From: Apricaphanius iberus
Taxonomy: Eukaryota > Chordata > Actinopteri > Cyprinodontiformes > Aphaniidae
NCBI GenBank assembly: GCA_028564705.1
Contig: JAPXFQ010001351.1
Coordinates: 248,001 to 312,000, forward strand
Length of the DNA stretch: 64,000 bases
Direction of reading: 5' to 3'
Numbering within the stretch: the first letter of the stretch is position 1; every line of letters starts with the position of its first letter. The notes beneath the pieces are model-generated. The model searched no databases. It had not been told where the DNA came from and was given only the letters and a program-made list of their open reading frames with translations. Below are positions 48,801 to 62,276 of the stretch, one piece after another. Position numbers and translations under genes: made by a program.

Positions 48801-51800
48801 TTAAAGCCAATCTTACACATCTGGACTTTAACTTTGTTGTTAAATATATCTAAAATTTTCACAAAAAAATGCCATTTTGGAGCTTGACTACAGAGGAGCA
48901 ACGCTACTTGACATGCAATTAGCTGGCATTTCCTAAGCAGCCAATCCAGGAGTAACACTTATTTTTATTTGTGCTGATTGAGGTTACCTCCAGAGTGGAG
49001 AGTTAAGGTTAGCTTCTGTGGTACTGCAAAGATGGTTTCCTTTGTGACCATTTTAATGCATATTAAGGTATATTTGGAGTGTGAACTATTACAGTGGGCA
49101 TGTTATATGGGTTCTTAGAGAGGGTCTCAAGTATTTGTAGACTTCAGCTGTTTGTGAGGGGTTGTGGTCCCTATAACCCCCCCCCAAATACTGGGCATCC
49201 ACCGAAAGAAAAAAAAAAAAAATCCTTTTTGCAGCAAAGCATCGTGTGTAAACATGTAGGGGTTACGTTTGGTTAGAGCTGATACTCTTTGCCACTTGAG
49301 AAACGTTCCGCTCACAAAGAACATCCATCCCTTGAGGGTTGGCTGCTAATTTCCTAAAAGCTATCGGTTGTCCTCTGGTGCATAAACCGTGCTGTGTCAT
49401 TGTCACTAAGCCTTGAATTTGCCCTTCCCTTGCAGATAAATATATATTTTTCATAGTCCTGGGTAAAAAAAAAAAGTTTCGATTGAATACAGTTCAAAAT
49501 GGGTGAGGGAAAATCTGTACTTTACTTGCGTACTTTTATGGAGCTAATGTTTCCTGCATTGCTGAATCTTTAGGAAAAGTTAAAGTGCTCACTCCATTAC
49601 TCAGTTGTTATTTGCTCCGTACGTGATCAAACATCTTTTTGACATATTTCCATTGAAACATTGTTTTCCATCTACAGCAGTCGATGTCATCTGACTACAT
49701 GATTAAACAGGGAATGCCCTGAAGCCTATAAAAAATTACTTATTTGCTTTAAAAAAACGAAGGTAAATTGTATTTATTTCACTTAGAAATGTTGACATTT
49801 TCTGACTCTAAAAATATAATGAAATTACCTTTTAGAGTAGAGATTGATACTGATGTTTACTACCCTCTTAACACGCTTAAAATATATCAATCATCAATAT
49901 TGATATATATATCATCAATATATTTTTCTATTTGAAAACAGAGGAAATTAATCCATGACCAAATGCTACATCCATAATTGTACTTCTTGTTGCAAAAAGC
50001 ACATCTAAAACGATTCTGTACGGCTTAGAATTGGTTTTAAGAGCTTAAACAGTCCCACCACACTCAAACATTTCTCATGTTTCAAGAGATTAACTATTTC
50101 ATTTGAAACACATGTTAGTAGCTATCCAAACCTGCAACACCTTTTTAGAGGCTTTTACATTACATTTGTTGCAACAGCTTTAGACTGTTACTATGCTTAT
50201 GAGCTAAAGTCCTCATATTTGTCTCTATTGGAAACAGATTTTCAAAATACGTGTTACAGTGAGTTATGTGGTCAGTTGTTCTCACTGTACTAAGCTGCAA
50301 TCATTACAGCGGCTCTGCTGAGTGTTTTAAAAAGGAGCAATTTGTGACATATGGTGCCTGTCGAGGGTAAAATATCACGTTACTATCTTTCGCTCTTTTT
50401 TATAGGCACTGAGTCATCGACCAAATATGCTTCACACCTGCATGGGAAGCACATAACAAAAAAACATAGCGTAGCAAAGCTATCATCAGTGCTTGGAGAT
50501 GCAAATAACAGCAATAAAGACAGATGAGACAACCTGAAACTGTCACGTTGTATCCAACTGCTGAGGGGAAAATGACTTAGAGCCTTTTCAGCCAGAGAGC
50601 TTTGGCAGACTGCCACTTAGCGAGGTCCCCCTGAGGGCCCTTACTCGTGAATCAGAGAAAATGGGAATTACACATATTAAAGAGGGTAAACGTCAGTAAT
50701 CACAGCATTGGGAGGGTGCTTGAGGACTCATCAGCCATGCCTTTTTTAGAGACACTTGTTTCAAGGAGCCACGGCTTTCAGAAGCCGACGGCAACGCCAG
50801 GATTACACTGCTCAACTTATGAGAATCCCAGTCAGCACACCTGCGTTTACTCCCCAGCTGTCTCTCACCCACACACCGGTGGAACGTACTGCAGAAACAC
50901 AGACTAAGCCCTCTGAAAGCCCACCCGGCTTACGCTTTGACATATTGGCTGCTGTCTTCTGTCCATTGATATTTCCAGCACGTTTGTCTTGCATTGACTA
51001 CTTTGCAGTCCCTCGCAGAGGTGGACCTGGTGTTTTTTGACATGGGAATGCTTGTTTGTTTGTCTGTCTGCTTTGCAGAGGTCATGCAGCATTGCGTTTG
51101 TTTGGTGGGTCAATTGAGTCCACTAACAGAGGAGGCCTAGGGAGGAGAAGTGTTGGAGGTAGAATCACTCAGGCTTCCTTCCCTCCCTGTGTGTCCTCCT
51201 CCGCTGGAGATGGCCAGACCACAACTCCCTGATAAGATTTCTGGAGTCGCTCCACATGACTTACTGCTGTTGGTACTTTGACAGAAAACAACCCTCGAGG
51301 GAAACTTAGGCAACCATAAATATTTAGGCACCAGAGTGCTTCATGGAGTTTGTTGTAAAAGGATTTATTGCAGCCTGGGAGACGATGTATCAGTGTCCCA
51401 GGACCTGAAGCAGCCGGTGTTTACAGCATCGCATGTGGACTGAACCAAATAAGCACTTCAGAATAAGGAATGCAAATACCTCAACCTCTCCAAACAGGTT
51501 CCAGAAAACAGGTGCCAGGAAATCTTGGTTCAAAAATCATAATGACCAGCAGAGACGATTCACAAACAAGTTGAGTCAGGGCCTTATATGGCCTGATGAT
51601 AAAGATTATGAGGATCTGGCACAAATACACACTCTGTGAAAGACAGAATAATTGCTAGGATGTCTCCTAAGGGATTCAGAAGTAATCTGGATCTATTTCA
51701 CTTTGAAAAACAGCTCAGACGTTAAAGTACTTTTCTGTCTCTACAGCTTAAAACAACAGCTACAAAAATATTTCTCATAAAACTGACTGATCTCATGTCT

Positions 51801-52834
51801 GTGAATTTTGTATTCTTCATACTTTTTGTTTCCAATAATGTAACAATGAACTTTGGGATGGATAAAAAAAGTTTTCTTGTCCTGTTTTTTTCTCCTTACG
51901 TTATTGATTAATGATCTTATCATGTTTTTGATTATATTTTTATTGTTTAGTCTTTAGACTTGTTGGTAACTGTATTGTATTTTTTGTGTCTTATTTCTTA
52001 TTTTTATCCTTTTTTATGTTTTAACCCCTGTAAAGCATTTTCAATACAGTTTTATTGATTGAATTAGCTAAACTTTTCTTTATCTAGCAATCATCTTCTT
52101 TTGTCTGCTGTGTCAATCCATGTCCAGTAGACGCTCATGTTTTGTTTCTTTAAGTTGATGCTGTGGCAAGGCCTTTTGGAGTTATCACCTCAACAAACTG
52201 TGTCCCTAATGCTGCATTTTGTTCCCTCCATAATAGTAATTTCTTCTATAAACCTTTGTACAGCTCTTGTTTTGATACTTCGTATCTTCATTCTTGCAGT
52301 CCTTTCATGCCAAAGTTAATTCACTGATGTTTACATAAGGCCTTTTGTTTTATGATGTATGTCAAATCAAAAATCGAGTACAGGTGATTTGTTTGTGGAT
52401 TAGCAAATGTGGATTGTGTGAAGCTGGAGACAGCCATAAGCAATAGGCATGTTTCCACTGAATGAGAGGGAAAATCTGATGGGATAAATCTGTTGGCCCT
52501 GTCCTCTCAGCCATTGTTTCTCCATACAAAATTGGACCTTTGAGGAATTAGCTACAACTGTTTTGGCAGTGAGTGACATCATGGATCAGGACAAAAAGGC
52601 AACCACAGTAGCAGAAAATAACAAGAGATCGACTATTGACGAAGCAAGCATGGTTGCCATTGCACTTGCAGTTATAAACCTCTTTTTCAGCAACTCTTCC
52701 AATTTTACAAAGTCGGTTGTTTGGCGATGTCTGCTGATATTATTTCCCATTGATTTACAACTAATCAGCATGAGTTAAACCAGAGGTTTAGAGGTTCAAA
52801 GGTGGGACCAAGTCATTGCTTTGCAAGTTTCAAG
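45841..52834. other. Intergenic DNA, no gene supported
   Basis: Seven kilobases without a recognised exon. Less AT-rich patches at about 46930-47220, 47320-47700 and 50530-51300 may be conserved or old repeat sequence. 46400-46740 may be a further repeat but I could not classify it. A small AT hairpin (TATATCAAT-type inverted repeats) lies at about 49878-49925. Confidence 0.4.
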
Positions 52835-52837
52835 TAA

Positions 52838-53536
52838 CCCGGGCTTTCCACTGGACGTGTCAGCAGCATGTTACAGGAGCATCACGTTTACTCGCGTATT
52901 CTGCTGCTTGGCCCTTTCCACTGGGGGTGTCAGTAGCACTTAGCAGCAGGGAAGCAGTTGTCACCGAAAGAACCCGAAATCATGCGAGATCAGCAAAATC
53001 ATGCGTGGTTTCGTCAGTAAACGCAACAACAAAGACTACAACATGGCTCCAAAGGGTCTGTGTTTTATGTTCTATCCGTTTTACATTCGCCAATAAGTTT
53101 GTTATGTCAGGGAATATACAAAATCCCTCAAAGTGCAAAATAATAATGTTAGTGGCTGTGGATCCGAGGTAGTTTAGACCCTCCCGCAACATACTGACAT
53201 CTCACAGGGCCGCACAAGTAGTAAAGTAAAGCTACCGGAAAGAAGCACCTTTGTTTTATTTTGAAAATTTCCGGACGCCGAGCTGTCTGATTTCCTCTCT
53301 TCCCCTATCCAAAATGTCGAAATTTACACATTTCACAGGCGTAGCGTGTAGACAACAGGAGTGCTGTGTATATTTAGAAAAGTGCTGCGACATAACGCTC
53401 CTGTGACGGGGCAAACTCGTGCTGCTGCTTTGGCCTCCGATGGAAAGGATTATATTGATTACAGCGGTGGCTAACAGCCACGTATGACGTGCTGCTGCTG
53501 TAACATGCTGCTGACGCGTCCGATGGAAAGGAGGAG
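52838..53536. mobile_element. PIF/Harbinger-like MITE with TAA target duplication
   Basis: Long inverted termini: CTTTCCACTGGACGTGTCAG, continuing with CAGCATGTTACAG, matches the complement of the right end, where CTGTAACATGCTGCTGACGC precedes GTCCGATGGAAAG. The matching blocks sit equally far from TAA at 52835-52837 and 53537-53539. A 3-bp TAA duplication is the Harbinger signature. It is 699 bp with no transposase, and CTGCTG units also occur internally. Confidence 0.85.
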
Positions 53537-53539
53537 TAA

Positions 53540-54390
53540 GTCTTAAATCCTCACCCTCAAGTCTCGAGTCAAGTCCAAAGTGTTAAACGTCAAATTTCAA
53601 GTAATTTCAAGTCACTTTTTAAAAACAACAGTTTAATTTTCAATGTAATTCATAAAAAATGTGTTCTTTTTAAAATCTTGATTTATTGATTGATTTGAAT
53701 ACCTGATGAAACAAGTGTAACTGAACTTAGAAAAAATTTCGAAAAAGTTTTTTACTGAACTCAAACCTCCACGTTGTACAGTTTAAATAATTTAGCTAAT
53801 TACAATGGTCTTCCTTTGAACTATAATTTAAAAGATTCACTGCTAATGATTAGAGAGATTTTACAAAAGAGTATGGGTGATATAATTTTCAAGATAATAT
53901 ATAATATAAAAAGGTTGTGCGGCTCCCGCAAGCTGACGGCTGACATGGCCAAGTTACCTTCCGAGGTTCCAAGTAAGAAACTCTGTTCCAGGTTTGAGAA
54001 ACTTAGACATACCTTCCTGCTCTCCTCGTAGATCTTTCCTGGATTTTCAGTGACCTACCTCTGAAACCTTACGAGATGAAAAAGTTTGCCACATTGGATT
54101 ACAGTCTGGTCAGCCTCTACACCACTCCCCTCACGGTAACCTCAACAACACTCACCTTTTCCGTCCCCGTCATCAAGCTGCTTTCCTGTTTGGCCAGAAA
54201 CACATTCACCTGCAGAGAAAGAACACTAACCTTCAGAGCCGTCGATCCTGGGAATCCTCCTGATTCCAACAAGTCATCAACCTGCAAAGAATAAAGACAG
54301 TTATCGGAAACCACATGCCCACCTCTAGCCAACCACAGATCTCAGTTTCCTACTATCTTCTTCCAAGCATCCCTCTCCTGGACTACAAGT
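53540..54390. other. Intergenic DNA, no gene seen
   Basis: Open frames at 53774-54031 and 54076-54294 have no recognised domain, no convincing splice context and AT-rich composition, so they are treated as chance. Confidence 0.5.
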
Positions 54391-54468
54391 ACACTGAAAA
54401 AAGTGTATTTGGCTATAGTCAATGTAATGTAATATTTCACATAAATTCAGTGTACATTTTTTAGTTAA

Positions 54469-54936
54469 AGGTCCAGTGTGTAACAAATTCAGCTTTTTAT
54501 TAATAAAAATCAAGTAATGCTTTCATAAATACGTATTTTACCAAGGCCTAATCACAATCGCATTATCATGAAAGGGTTCTCGTGTCTTAAAATACGTTGT
54601 TTATAGATACAGGGGATGCACCGCCCCCCCATCTGAGGCTGCCATGTTGCATCTCCATCTTTGAATACGTTAGCCGAAAGAGGGGAGGGGGAGAGGTGAA
54701 GAGAAGAAGCGAGCAAGGAGCATAAATAAAGCAGAATTATGTTTGGTTCTGTACCTCATCACCTGACGAGACAATCGAGCTTGTGGCAGACGTTGACATG
54801 ATCACAATTATGACACTCTGCGGCTTCCGTAGTAGTAATGAGGCGTTATAACGGCGAGAAGCCAGAGAACACTGCTCAGTTGCTGGCATTCACTTAGCGC
54901 ACCACTAGTTGGATTTAATTCTTACACATGGGGGCT
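54469..54936. mobile_element. TTAA-flanked MITE (piggyBac/Kolobok-like)
   Basis: TTAAAGGTCCAGTGTGTAA on the left and TTACACATGGGGGCTTTAA on the right are imperfect inverted repeats. TTAA lies at both outer edges (54465-54468 and 54937-54940), the target duplication of piggyBac and Kolobok superfamilies. It has no coding capacity. A CCGCCCCCC patch and AGGGGAGGGGGAGAGG occur inside. Confidence 0.8.
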
Positions 54937-55059
54937 TTAAGGATCATAATGCAAAGATTTGGTGGCAAACAACTTGAAAATGTCCAACTAAGGGCAAAGT
55001 GATTTCCTTATATGATCCAAAGTGCTGAAATTAAATGGAACCAACTAGCGCGTATCCGA

Positions 55060-55260
55060 GGACCAGTATCCTGCAACCTGTAGTTTTGTCTCTGCTTCAA
55101 CACACCTGAATCAAATAATCAGGTCATTAACAGGGCTATGGATTCCTGAAGTGCTTACTGAGACGGTTATTAAGCCATTTGATTCAGGTGTGTTGAAGCA
55201 AGGATGCAACTGAGAGTTGCAGTACACTGAGCCTCAAGGACTGGAATTGTAGACTCCTGT
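55060..55260. mobile_element. Palindromic MITE, related to the copy at 58950
   Basis: CTTCAACACACCTGAATCAAA and the opposite-strand arm TTTGATTCAGGTGTGTTGAAG are perfect complements about 70 bases apart. The arms recur in weaker form at 58950-59157 and 26140-26330. Edges are approximate. Confidence 0.75.
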
Positions 55261-55505
55261 AAATTTGTATAGTTTTAGACGAAAAAGTAAAAACTAGAAT
55301 AGCAGAAAATATTGATTTGATTTTCTGTAAGTTTTTAAGTTGGAGCAAAGTAGTTAAAATGAACTTAAAAATTTCAATGTAATCAGAATGAAATTATAAC
55401 TTGATCAAACCTTATATTTCACTTTGAACAAACTTGATTCAATTGTGTGTTACTTGTTGAAATGGTTTTTTCAGGTTCTTTCAAAGAAATATTTTTTTCA
55501 GTGTA

Positions 55506-58500
55506 AGAATCTAACTCCGAACTTTATACCTCCAGATCCTCTTCATTCATTTAATCTCAATACCTATTCGTCTTGCAGTTCAGACTCAACTCCCTGCTCC
55601 CCAGCTTCCCGTTCCCTGGTTCCTCCGAAGACAACCCACAGATCTTTGCAAAATAAAACTTATTTTCAGAAATCATCATCGGTCTGCTCTGTCTGGTGTT
55701 GTGCTCACTCCGAGTCTAGAGTCATGTCATACCATCTTTTTCTGTCATAATCTGAAAATTAAACAGCTGATTATCTCCTTTACAGTCACCGTGTTTGGTT
55801 TGTTTCTACCCTTAAAGTCCAGTGTTCAGTCGATCTAGCATACTACAAGTACATGCTCAAGACACATGTTGCTGGTGTCGAAGTAAAGTTAAAAAGCAAG
55901 TATATATCTGGCCTTACCATTAAAATGCTCTTCCAATAAAGTGAGTATTGGCACAACTGGTTATTGTTTTTATGTTGAGGCATTGGAAAGCGTTACTGGC
56001 AGCTGCTGAAAGTAACTAATAAAGTAACTTGTAATCTAATGTAGTTACTTTTCAAAATAAAATTATCAGTAAAGTAAATTACAATAAACAATAAAGGTGA
56101 GATAACTGGAAATACAACACACAAAAAAACATTTTAAAAAATGAAATATGATAAAAAAAATGAATAAATAACTCCGAACAAAAGAACACATACAAAACCA
56201 AACAAAAAGTCCATTAGATCATCACAGGTATGCCCAAGCCACATTCCCAACTAGCAAACAGCCAGTGCAGGAGACAGTGGAGGAGTACTTGAGGCTAATG
56301 TGACAAAATGGGAAATATTTGAAGGTGGATGAAGACTTTCACACAGAACTATATCCAGATGTCATTTTTCAAAAGAAATATAATGTTTTAAGAACTCAAT
56401 AAAAAAAATTGCTTTGTATAGACCTCTGAAGGAAAATAAAAGCACGTTTGGAAAAGGTTTAAATATCTCGTTATGCTTTGTTAATTGAATATGCACATTA
56501 AAGCTTTTACTGTCAGGTTTTACTGGTTCCTACATTATTTAAACCAGTATGACACCAAAAAAACCTGCCCCCTTGTGTAACTGCTAAACAAATCACTATG
56601 GGCTGCAGGCTGCCTTGGCAGTCTTCACCACCACTCTTCCTTACCTTCGCTCTCTTCATCAATGTTTCATGAGGGTGTTATCTGCATCCCTCTCATCTCT
56701 GCCTTCCACCTCGGGTCCTGTCTGCCCCGGCGCTTTCATCTCCATCCTACAGGCCAGTCGGACATCTAGTCCACCTTTCGTGCCGACCCACAAGCCGACT
56801 GTCCTCGTGGCTCCCTCTTCATCCTCCCCCTGTTGCTCTCCTTCCTCCCTGCCGGGTCACACGGCCGTCCTGTGCCAGATTGCCAAAGGATCAGGATTCC
56901 TCATTATCCTGTTAACTGTACATTTATCTGACAAGACAGGGAGAGCGAGAGCGACCCCCGGCATCATTAAGCTTTAATGGACAGCCTAGAAATGAGGGAG
57001 ACGCCATAAAAGCAGGAGCCGAACCAGAGTTTCTCTTTAATGTCTCTGATCGGCCTGACAGGATTATTAATCAGGAACTAAAGGAATTTAAAACCTTTGC
57101 TCTTGGCTTCCTCACTTAGAGTCTTTAGCTTGCACCATTACATAGCAAGCCAGGGTCAGGAGGTCTGCAGCTAATTGGTTCTACAGGGTTTTGAATAACA
57201 ATGAGCTGAGCCCAATTACTGAACTACAGAGAGGTGGAGATGAGAGGAGAGGGAGGGAGGGCCCGGTGGAACAGGCTCATAGAGGATGCAGAGAGGAGGA
57301 GATGGGGGAAGCTGTTTCTGCCGTCTCTCTCCTCCTCAGAGTCGGGATATTAATGAGATCAGTAAATGAGTGCTGGCACAGATGAGGATGTGTCGGCACA
57401 GAAAAGCAGCCGCCCTGGCCCTGCAGGACAGCAGCAGCTTCTCATTCCCTATTCTATTTGACTCAACGAAAGATGTTTGCAACGTTCTTTTCGTCCCAGA
57501 TTTTTCTCTTTCTCTGTATCTCATGTTCATTTATTAGTGATATATTTTCCTTTCTCCTCTCTGACACAAGGGATATGTAGAGCTGCAGTGCTTTGATGGC
57601 ACCACAGCATTTCAGTCTGTCTTGTAAGGCCTTTAATGCTTGTCTGCAGGGGTTAGTATTCAGCCGTGCTTAATGCAGTTAGTCCCAGTCATTTAGAAAC
57701 AGTTCGCCAGAAAATGTCTACTCACTCCAAGGGGCATAAAGCAGCTGATCTTTCTCTGATTTTCTGACCCCTGCTTCTTTTGTCCACAGCAATCCTTGTT
57801 TTTCATTCTCTCTGATCCCCTTTTAAAGGTTTCTTAATATTTTCAAGTCCATGGTGACTCTAGAGGAGCTTTCGAGATTTTCGCTCAGGTGAGACGATGT
57901 GTCTAACATGCCTCTATGGAAAAAGAACATTTGGCCACAGGCTAGACACACACCAAACAAATGAATGAAAGTGCTCTGGTCAGTTGAAAACAAACTGACT
58001 TTTCTGCATACATGCAAACATTTTATGAATAAACCGAACCATGTCTGTCTCCACACGCTATTCCTATTATGACAAACCTTGGGTGGAGCATTATACTGTA
58101 GGAATGCCTTTTTAAAGTTGGAACAGGGAAGCTGGTAAGGGTTGATGGGGTAAATGGATAGAGGACAAATACAAGACAGATTTGGAGAAAAAGATCTGTT
58201 AGAGGCTGCAGAGGACTTCATGGTTGGGGCTTGTCTTGTCGTAGGATAATAGGGGTTAAGCAAACAGCCAAAGCTACAATGGAGTGGTTTACAGAAAACC
58301 ACATTTGCAAGTTAGATTGGAAATGGTCAAAGCCAAATTTAATAAAGAACCTTTGACAAGATCTGACATTTGATTTTCACACACTTTTTCCATCTAATTC
58401 GACTGAATTTGAGCTATTTTTGTAAAAAAAAAAAAAGAAAAAAAGAAAAAAAGAACTGAAAAAAGACATACTGCAGTCAGCGATTGGTGGATCTACAAAT

Positions 58501-58949
58501 GTATAGGTGTTTAAGACAAAAAAAGTAAAACCACACATCCTTGTCCTTTACTTAAAATCCAAGTAACATACATAAAGTTTGGTGGTCAATATGTGTGAAT
58601 ACTGTTGCAAGGTACTCTATCAGGTTGTCAAATAAAGTAGTGTTATGGCCACCTGTTTTTACAGGGGCCTTGTGTATTTTATTAGCTTTGTGTTTTATTG
58701 TTCTACCCTAGTATGCATGTCAAGCCCCACTTGCTTCTCCTTCAGACTCTGTTCCTGGTTCCTCTCTCCTTCCTCCCTCCTCCCTCCTCCTCCTCCTCCT
58801 CCTCCTCAGGCAATTGAGACCAGCTGTAGGTCATGAAGTTGGGAGCTGCTGATTGGCTTCTTGGCTTTAAAAGCCTCTCACAAGGAATCATCACCTGCAG
58901 TTGGGGAGGAAGCCCCAAGTGTAGGTAACTTTGTGTTGTTATTTTAGTT
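55506..58949. other. Intergenic DNA with possible conserved non-coding block
   Basis: No exon was recognised. About 56850-57480 is non-repetitive, less AT-rich and contains several homeodomain-type TAAT/ATTA cores (for example GGATTATTAATCAGG and GCAGCTAATTGG), so it is a candidate regulatory block. A run of CCT units lies at about 58769-58808. Confidence 0.4.
58769..58808. repeat. (CCT)n microsatellite
   Basis: Imperfect then perfect CCT/TCC units, about 40 bases. Confidence 0.85.
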
Positions 58950-59157
58950 CAGGGGTCCCCCAACTCCAGGCCCGGTGCCCTACCAGTTTTAGATTTGTCT
59001 CTGCTCCAATAGAGCTGATTCAAATAATGCAGCTTCCTCCTCAGCATGACAAAGAGGCCTGCTAACGAGCCATCATTTGATTCTGGTGTGTTGAACCAGG
59101 GAAAGAACTAAAACCTGCAGGGTACAGGCCCTCGAGGCCTGGAGGTGGGGACCCCTG
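58950..59157. mobile_element. hAT-like palindromic MITE with perfect 8-bp TSD
   Basis: It begins CAGGGGTCCCC and ends GGGGACCCCTG, inverted. Perfect 8-bp direct repeats TTTTAGTT flank it at 58942-58949 and 59158-59165. Inner arms (GATTCAAAT and ATTTGATTC) match the copies at 55060-55260 and 26140-26330. It is 208 bp with no coding capacity. Confidence 0.93.
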
Positions 59158-59165
59158 TTTTAGTT

Positions 59166-61973
59166 TGTGTTATCTTTGAGTTTATTTTAGATAACATAGT
59201 GGCCCTTAAGTTAAAAAGACAGCACTTTATGTTCTTTGTTTTGTGCCACATTTTATTCTCTTAGTGTGTGTTTTTGGGCACTTTTTGTTTTGCAGAAACC
59301 TTAAGCACTTGTCAGTTTTGTTTAAGACCATTTTTGTTTCTGTACATTTATTTTGCTCATTTCTGATTAAACTCTTTTTGTTCCTCCACATTTACATCTG
59401 TCTACAGGCTAATTTTATTACATCCCCTGACCCCTAGCTCAGCCAGGTTGTAACTAGTAGCGCATTATACCTGGACACTGCCTCACACTTGCTGAATATT
59501 TTGCCTTCATTTGGGAATGGTTAAAATGACACGAACAGAAGCACCTAATTTGTTCTGGTTGCAAAATGGCTTTTCAGGATGTTGAAAGGATTCCATTTTT
59601 TTTTCTCTCATTTGTGCTCATATTTTTTCTGTCCTTGACGCATCAGCACTGAGTGTTAGGACTTTCAAATTGATCTGTGCTTAAATAATCTCTTTCAAAT
59701 TCATGAATTCACAGAGAGCAATCCCCTCTTCTGCGCTCTCATCGCTTTCAATAAACCCCAGAGAAGCTGTCATTACGCCACAACCTTCTCATCCCCCTCT
59801 AAACCGTTGTTGAAGGACTGCAATTTTGAAATGTGGTTTAAATATTGCTCGAAACCGATAGCTTATATTTACCTGAAATCCATCCCCAGCCCCAAATACA
59901 CGCTGTCGTCTGACAAAAGCTGATGGTGTCAACTGCACTTTCTCTGCTTTAGTCAATGACATTAATTGGGCAGAAAGTTTAGCCCTGACCTTTCTGGTTA
60001 ACGGGGCATGCAGAAATATCCTATGGGGGGCCTGCATCTCTGTAAGTTTTTGTTGTGTCTTTTTTTATGGCAGGATTTCTCAGAGATGAAAAGGATTATC
60101 TTTGCTTACGCCTTTAATCATCTATAGAGCACTGAAATGAATGGAATGAGAAGCAGAAATAAAAAGCCTTTTGAAACTCTTCACTGCAAATGCACTACAA
60201 ATCCTTGAGGTTTTTGCTGTTCATTCTTCAATTATGTAAGCACCACATCTGTGTCTTTTTCTCCCCTGCTCAACGATGATACTGTGTATACACAAATAAA
60301 ATTCTGGACAGATTAAAGCCTGAACCATTGAGTAAGCAGTGCACTCTGTGGATGATCTTCTGAGAACGGCTTTGAATATTCATCACTGATGATTGACTGG
60401 CTTCACGAAGATTTGCGCAAGTTTTGCAAATGCCCTTCTGAGATTGCTCCTCTGCAGTGTGCTTGGATACAGATTATGCGAGTGAATCTCATCATTACAA
60501 AAATGGTTGCGGGTGCCATTCACTCCCAAACAATCCTCTGAGTCTGTAAATTTATTCTGAACTCTCGAATCTGCATATTTGCATACTGTAGCAGGAGCTG
60601 CAGCTGCGTTCTCCAAAGAGTTTATCATTATTTCACATTTATTTTGTCTCTCTAATTACCTAATTAATTCTGTTGTTTTGATTGTGGTGTTTACCGTTTG
60701 TTTTGCAGAGGCGTAATCCTGTTCTATTTGTCTGTTTGAAGAAGGAGCAGTCTCGCTGAATTATTCATGCCGCGCTCCAGCGACAGCACCAACCGTTTAA
60801 ATGATGAAGGCATTTGTGAAATCCTCTCTTTCACATACACACTCTTTCTTCTTCTCACTCTTGCCGCTTTCTCTCTCTAAATGCCTGAGGCGGTGGAAGT
60901 GTAAGGATGGGAGAGGATTTCACATGGCTCACCAAAACACCTCAAATGAGGCGACGGGAAAACATGTCCCTCTAATGTGTCTGACCGATTTCAGAGAGAA
61001 GGCCAAAACACAAAGCCGCGTTTTAATCATGCACCATGATGTGACCTTTCATTCCCACTTCTCACAGGAAGCAGTGCTCCACCCTGGGCTTCTGACATAT
61101 GCGATTGTGTGTGCTTGTTTCTGGCTCTCTGAGCAAAAATGTGGACACTTGAGCCGACATAGGCGCCTCCTACACTCACAGGGGAGTTGCTGATGTGTCA
61201 AAATGGTGTTCACTGATTGGTTATCAGTGTGTCATGTGTTGGCCTGGTATCTACTTCACACCTTCAGCTGTGAATGCTCTTGGTGTTGAATGTACTTGAT
61301 AGACCACAAGGGTATGGCAAAATGGCCTTGCAAATACTCGATACCTTGATGTCACCAATGATTTCTGCCTACTCGTTCGTGGCTGCTCTTTGCAAGTTAA
61401 TGATTTGCTCACACCTTTTCAACATCTTGTTGAACTAGCTTTAAAAATCACTCTACAAAAGTTGTTTTTAGCCAGCTGGTGGTACTTCTGGACATTTTCA
61501 AAAGACACACATGGCTGCATGATAGGGTAATATTGCTGGCACGGTTTGTCTTATGTGTACACCATGGCGGCATGGCGAAGTGGGAATATTGCGCCATTTT
61601 TGCCGACATGCTTGATAGTAATAGTAGCACAATATTGCCGATATACTTTAGAGGTGAAAACCAGATACCGGACAGTTCAGTGGGACTGTGAAGGACAGCC
61701 ACCTTTTTGAGCAGCTTGCAAAAAGACTTGAAGAGAGTGATTTCCATTGGGATAAAAAAAACAAATTATACCCAAGCTATTATGTATGTCTACCATGAGA
61801 CGTAAATGTCTACTATGGACTCTTACGTCTCATGGTTTATACGCAACCCTAACAGCCTGGACACTACCCCCACACCCCCCTTTTAGAGCTATCACCACGT
61901 AATCTTTTTGTGAATAACACCTTATCGCGGTACATTGTTACCAGAGGCTGACCACTTATGATGGGGAGCCTAA
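59166..61973. other. Intergenic DNA with possible conserved non-coding patches
   Basis: No exon was recognised. About 59900-60050 and 60390-60620 look single-copy. The latter holds a perfect octamer ATTTGCAT near 60577-60584 and several AT-core sites. About 60700-61190 is GC-richer than average. All are hypotheses from composition. Confidence 0.4.
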
Positions 61974-62276
61974 ATGTACGTTCACACCGCCCCAAACGGC
62001 AGCGTCAGCAGCGGCAAGATTACATGTTAAGTCTATGGTTGAGGCCGTTAGAGGAGCGGCGCACTCTCTGTTGGCTTCAAGCTTTTCCTGCATTTCAAGC
62101 TTCAAAGTGCATAACTCTTGCAATGCAGAAGTTCAGCTAGTTGAATTTTTGACGGTCTTAAAACTCTTGACGCCGCACAGCAACCAATCAGAGCGTCTCA
62201 CTGTAGTAACATTGCCCGACGTCGACGCTGTGAGCTTTGCTTGATGTTGACAACGCTTGCGGTCTGAACGCACCAT
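61974..62276. mobile_element. Harbinger-like MITE, degenerate
   Basis: The left end ATGTACGTTCACACCGC and right end GCGGTCTGAACGCACCAT are imperfect inverted repeats. The flanking triplets are TAA on the left and TAG on the right, close to the 3-bp TWA duplication of Harbinger elements with one change. It is 303 bp with no coding capacity. Confidence 0.6.

Larger units (their letters stand above)
54390..55505. mobile_element. TIR element holding two further insertions
   Basis: The left end TACACTGAAAAAA (from about 54391) and right end TTTTTTTCAGTGTA (to about 55505) are inverted, with TA at both edges. The space between holds a TTAA-flanked element (54469-54936) and a palindromic element (about 55060-55260). 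The remaining few hundred bases would be the original element. The short inverted repeat makes this outer call moderate only. Confidence 0.5.

Noticed and set aside
56615..56977. 120-residue Ser/Pro-rich open frame
   Set aside because: The composition fits a stop-poor GC-richer patch; no domain or exon boundary was recognised.
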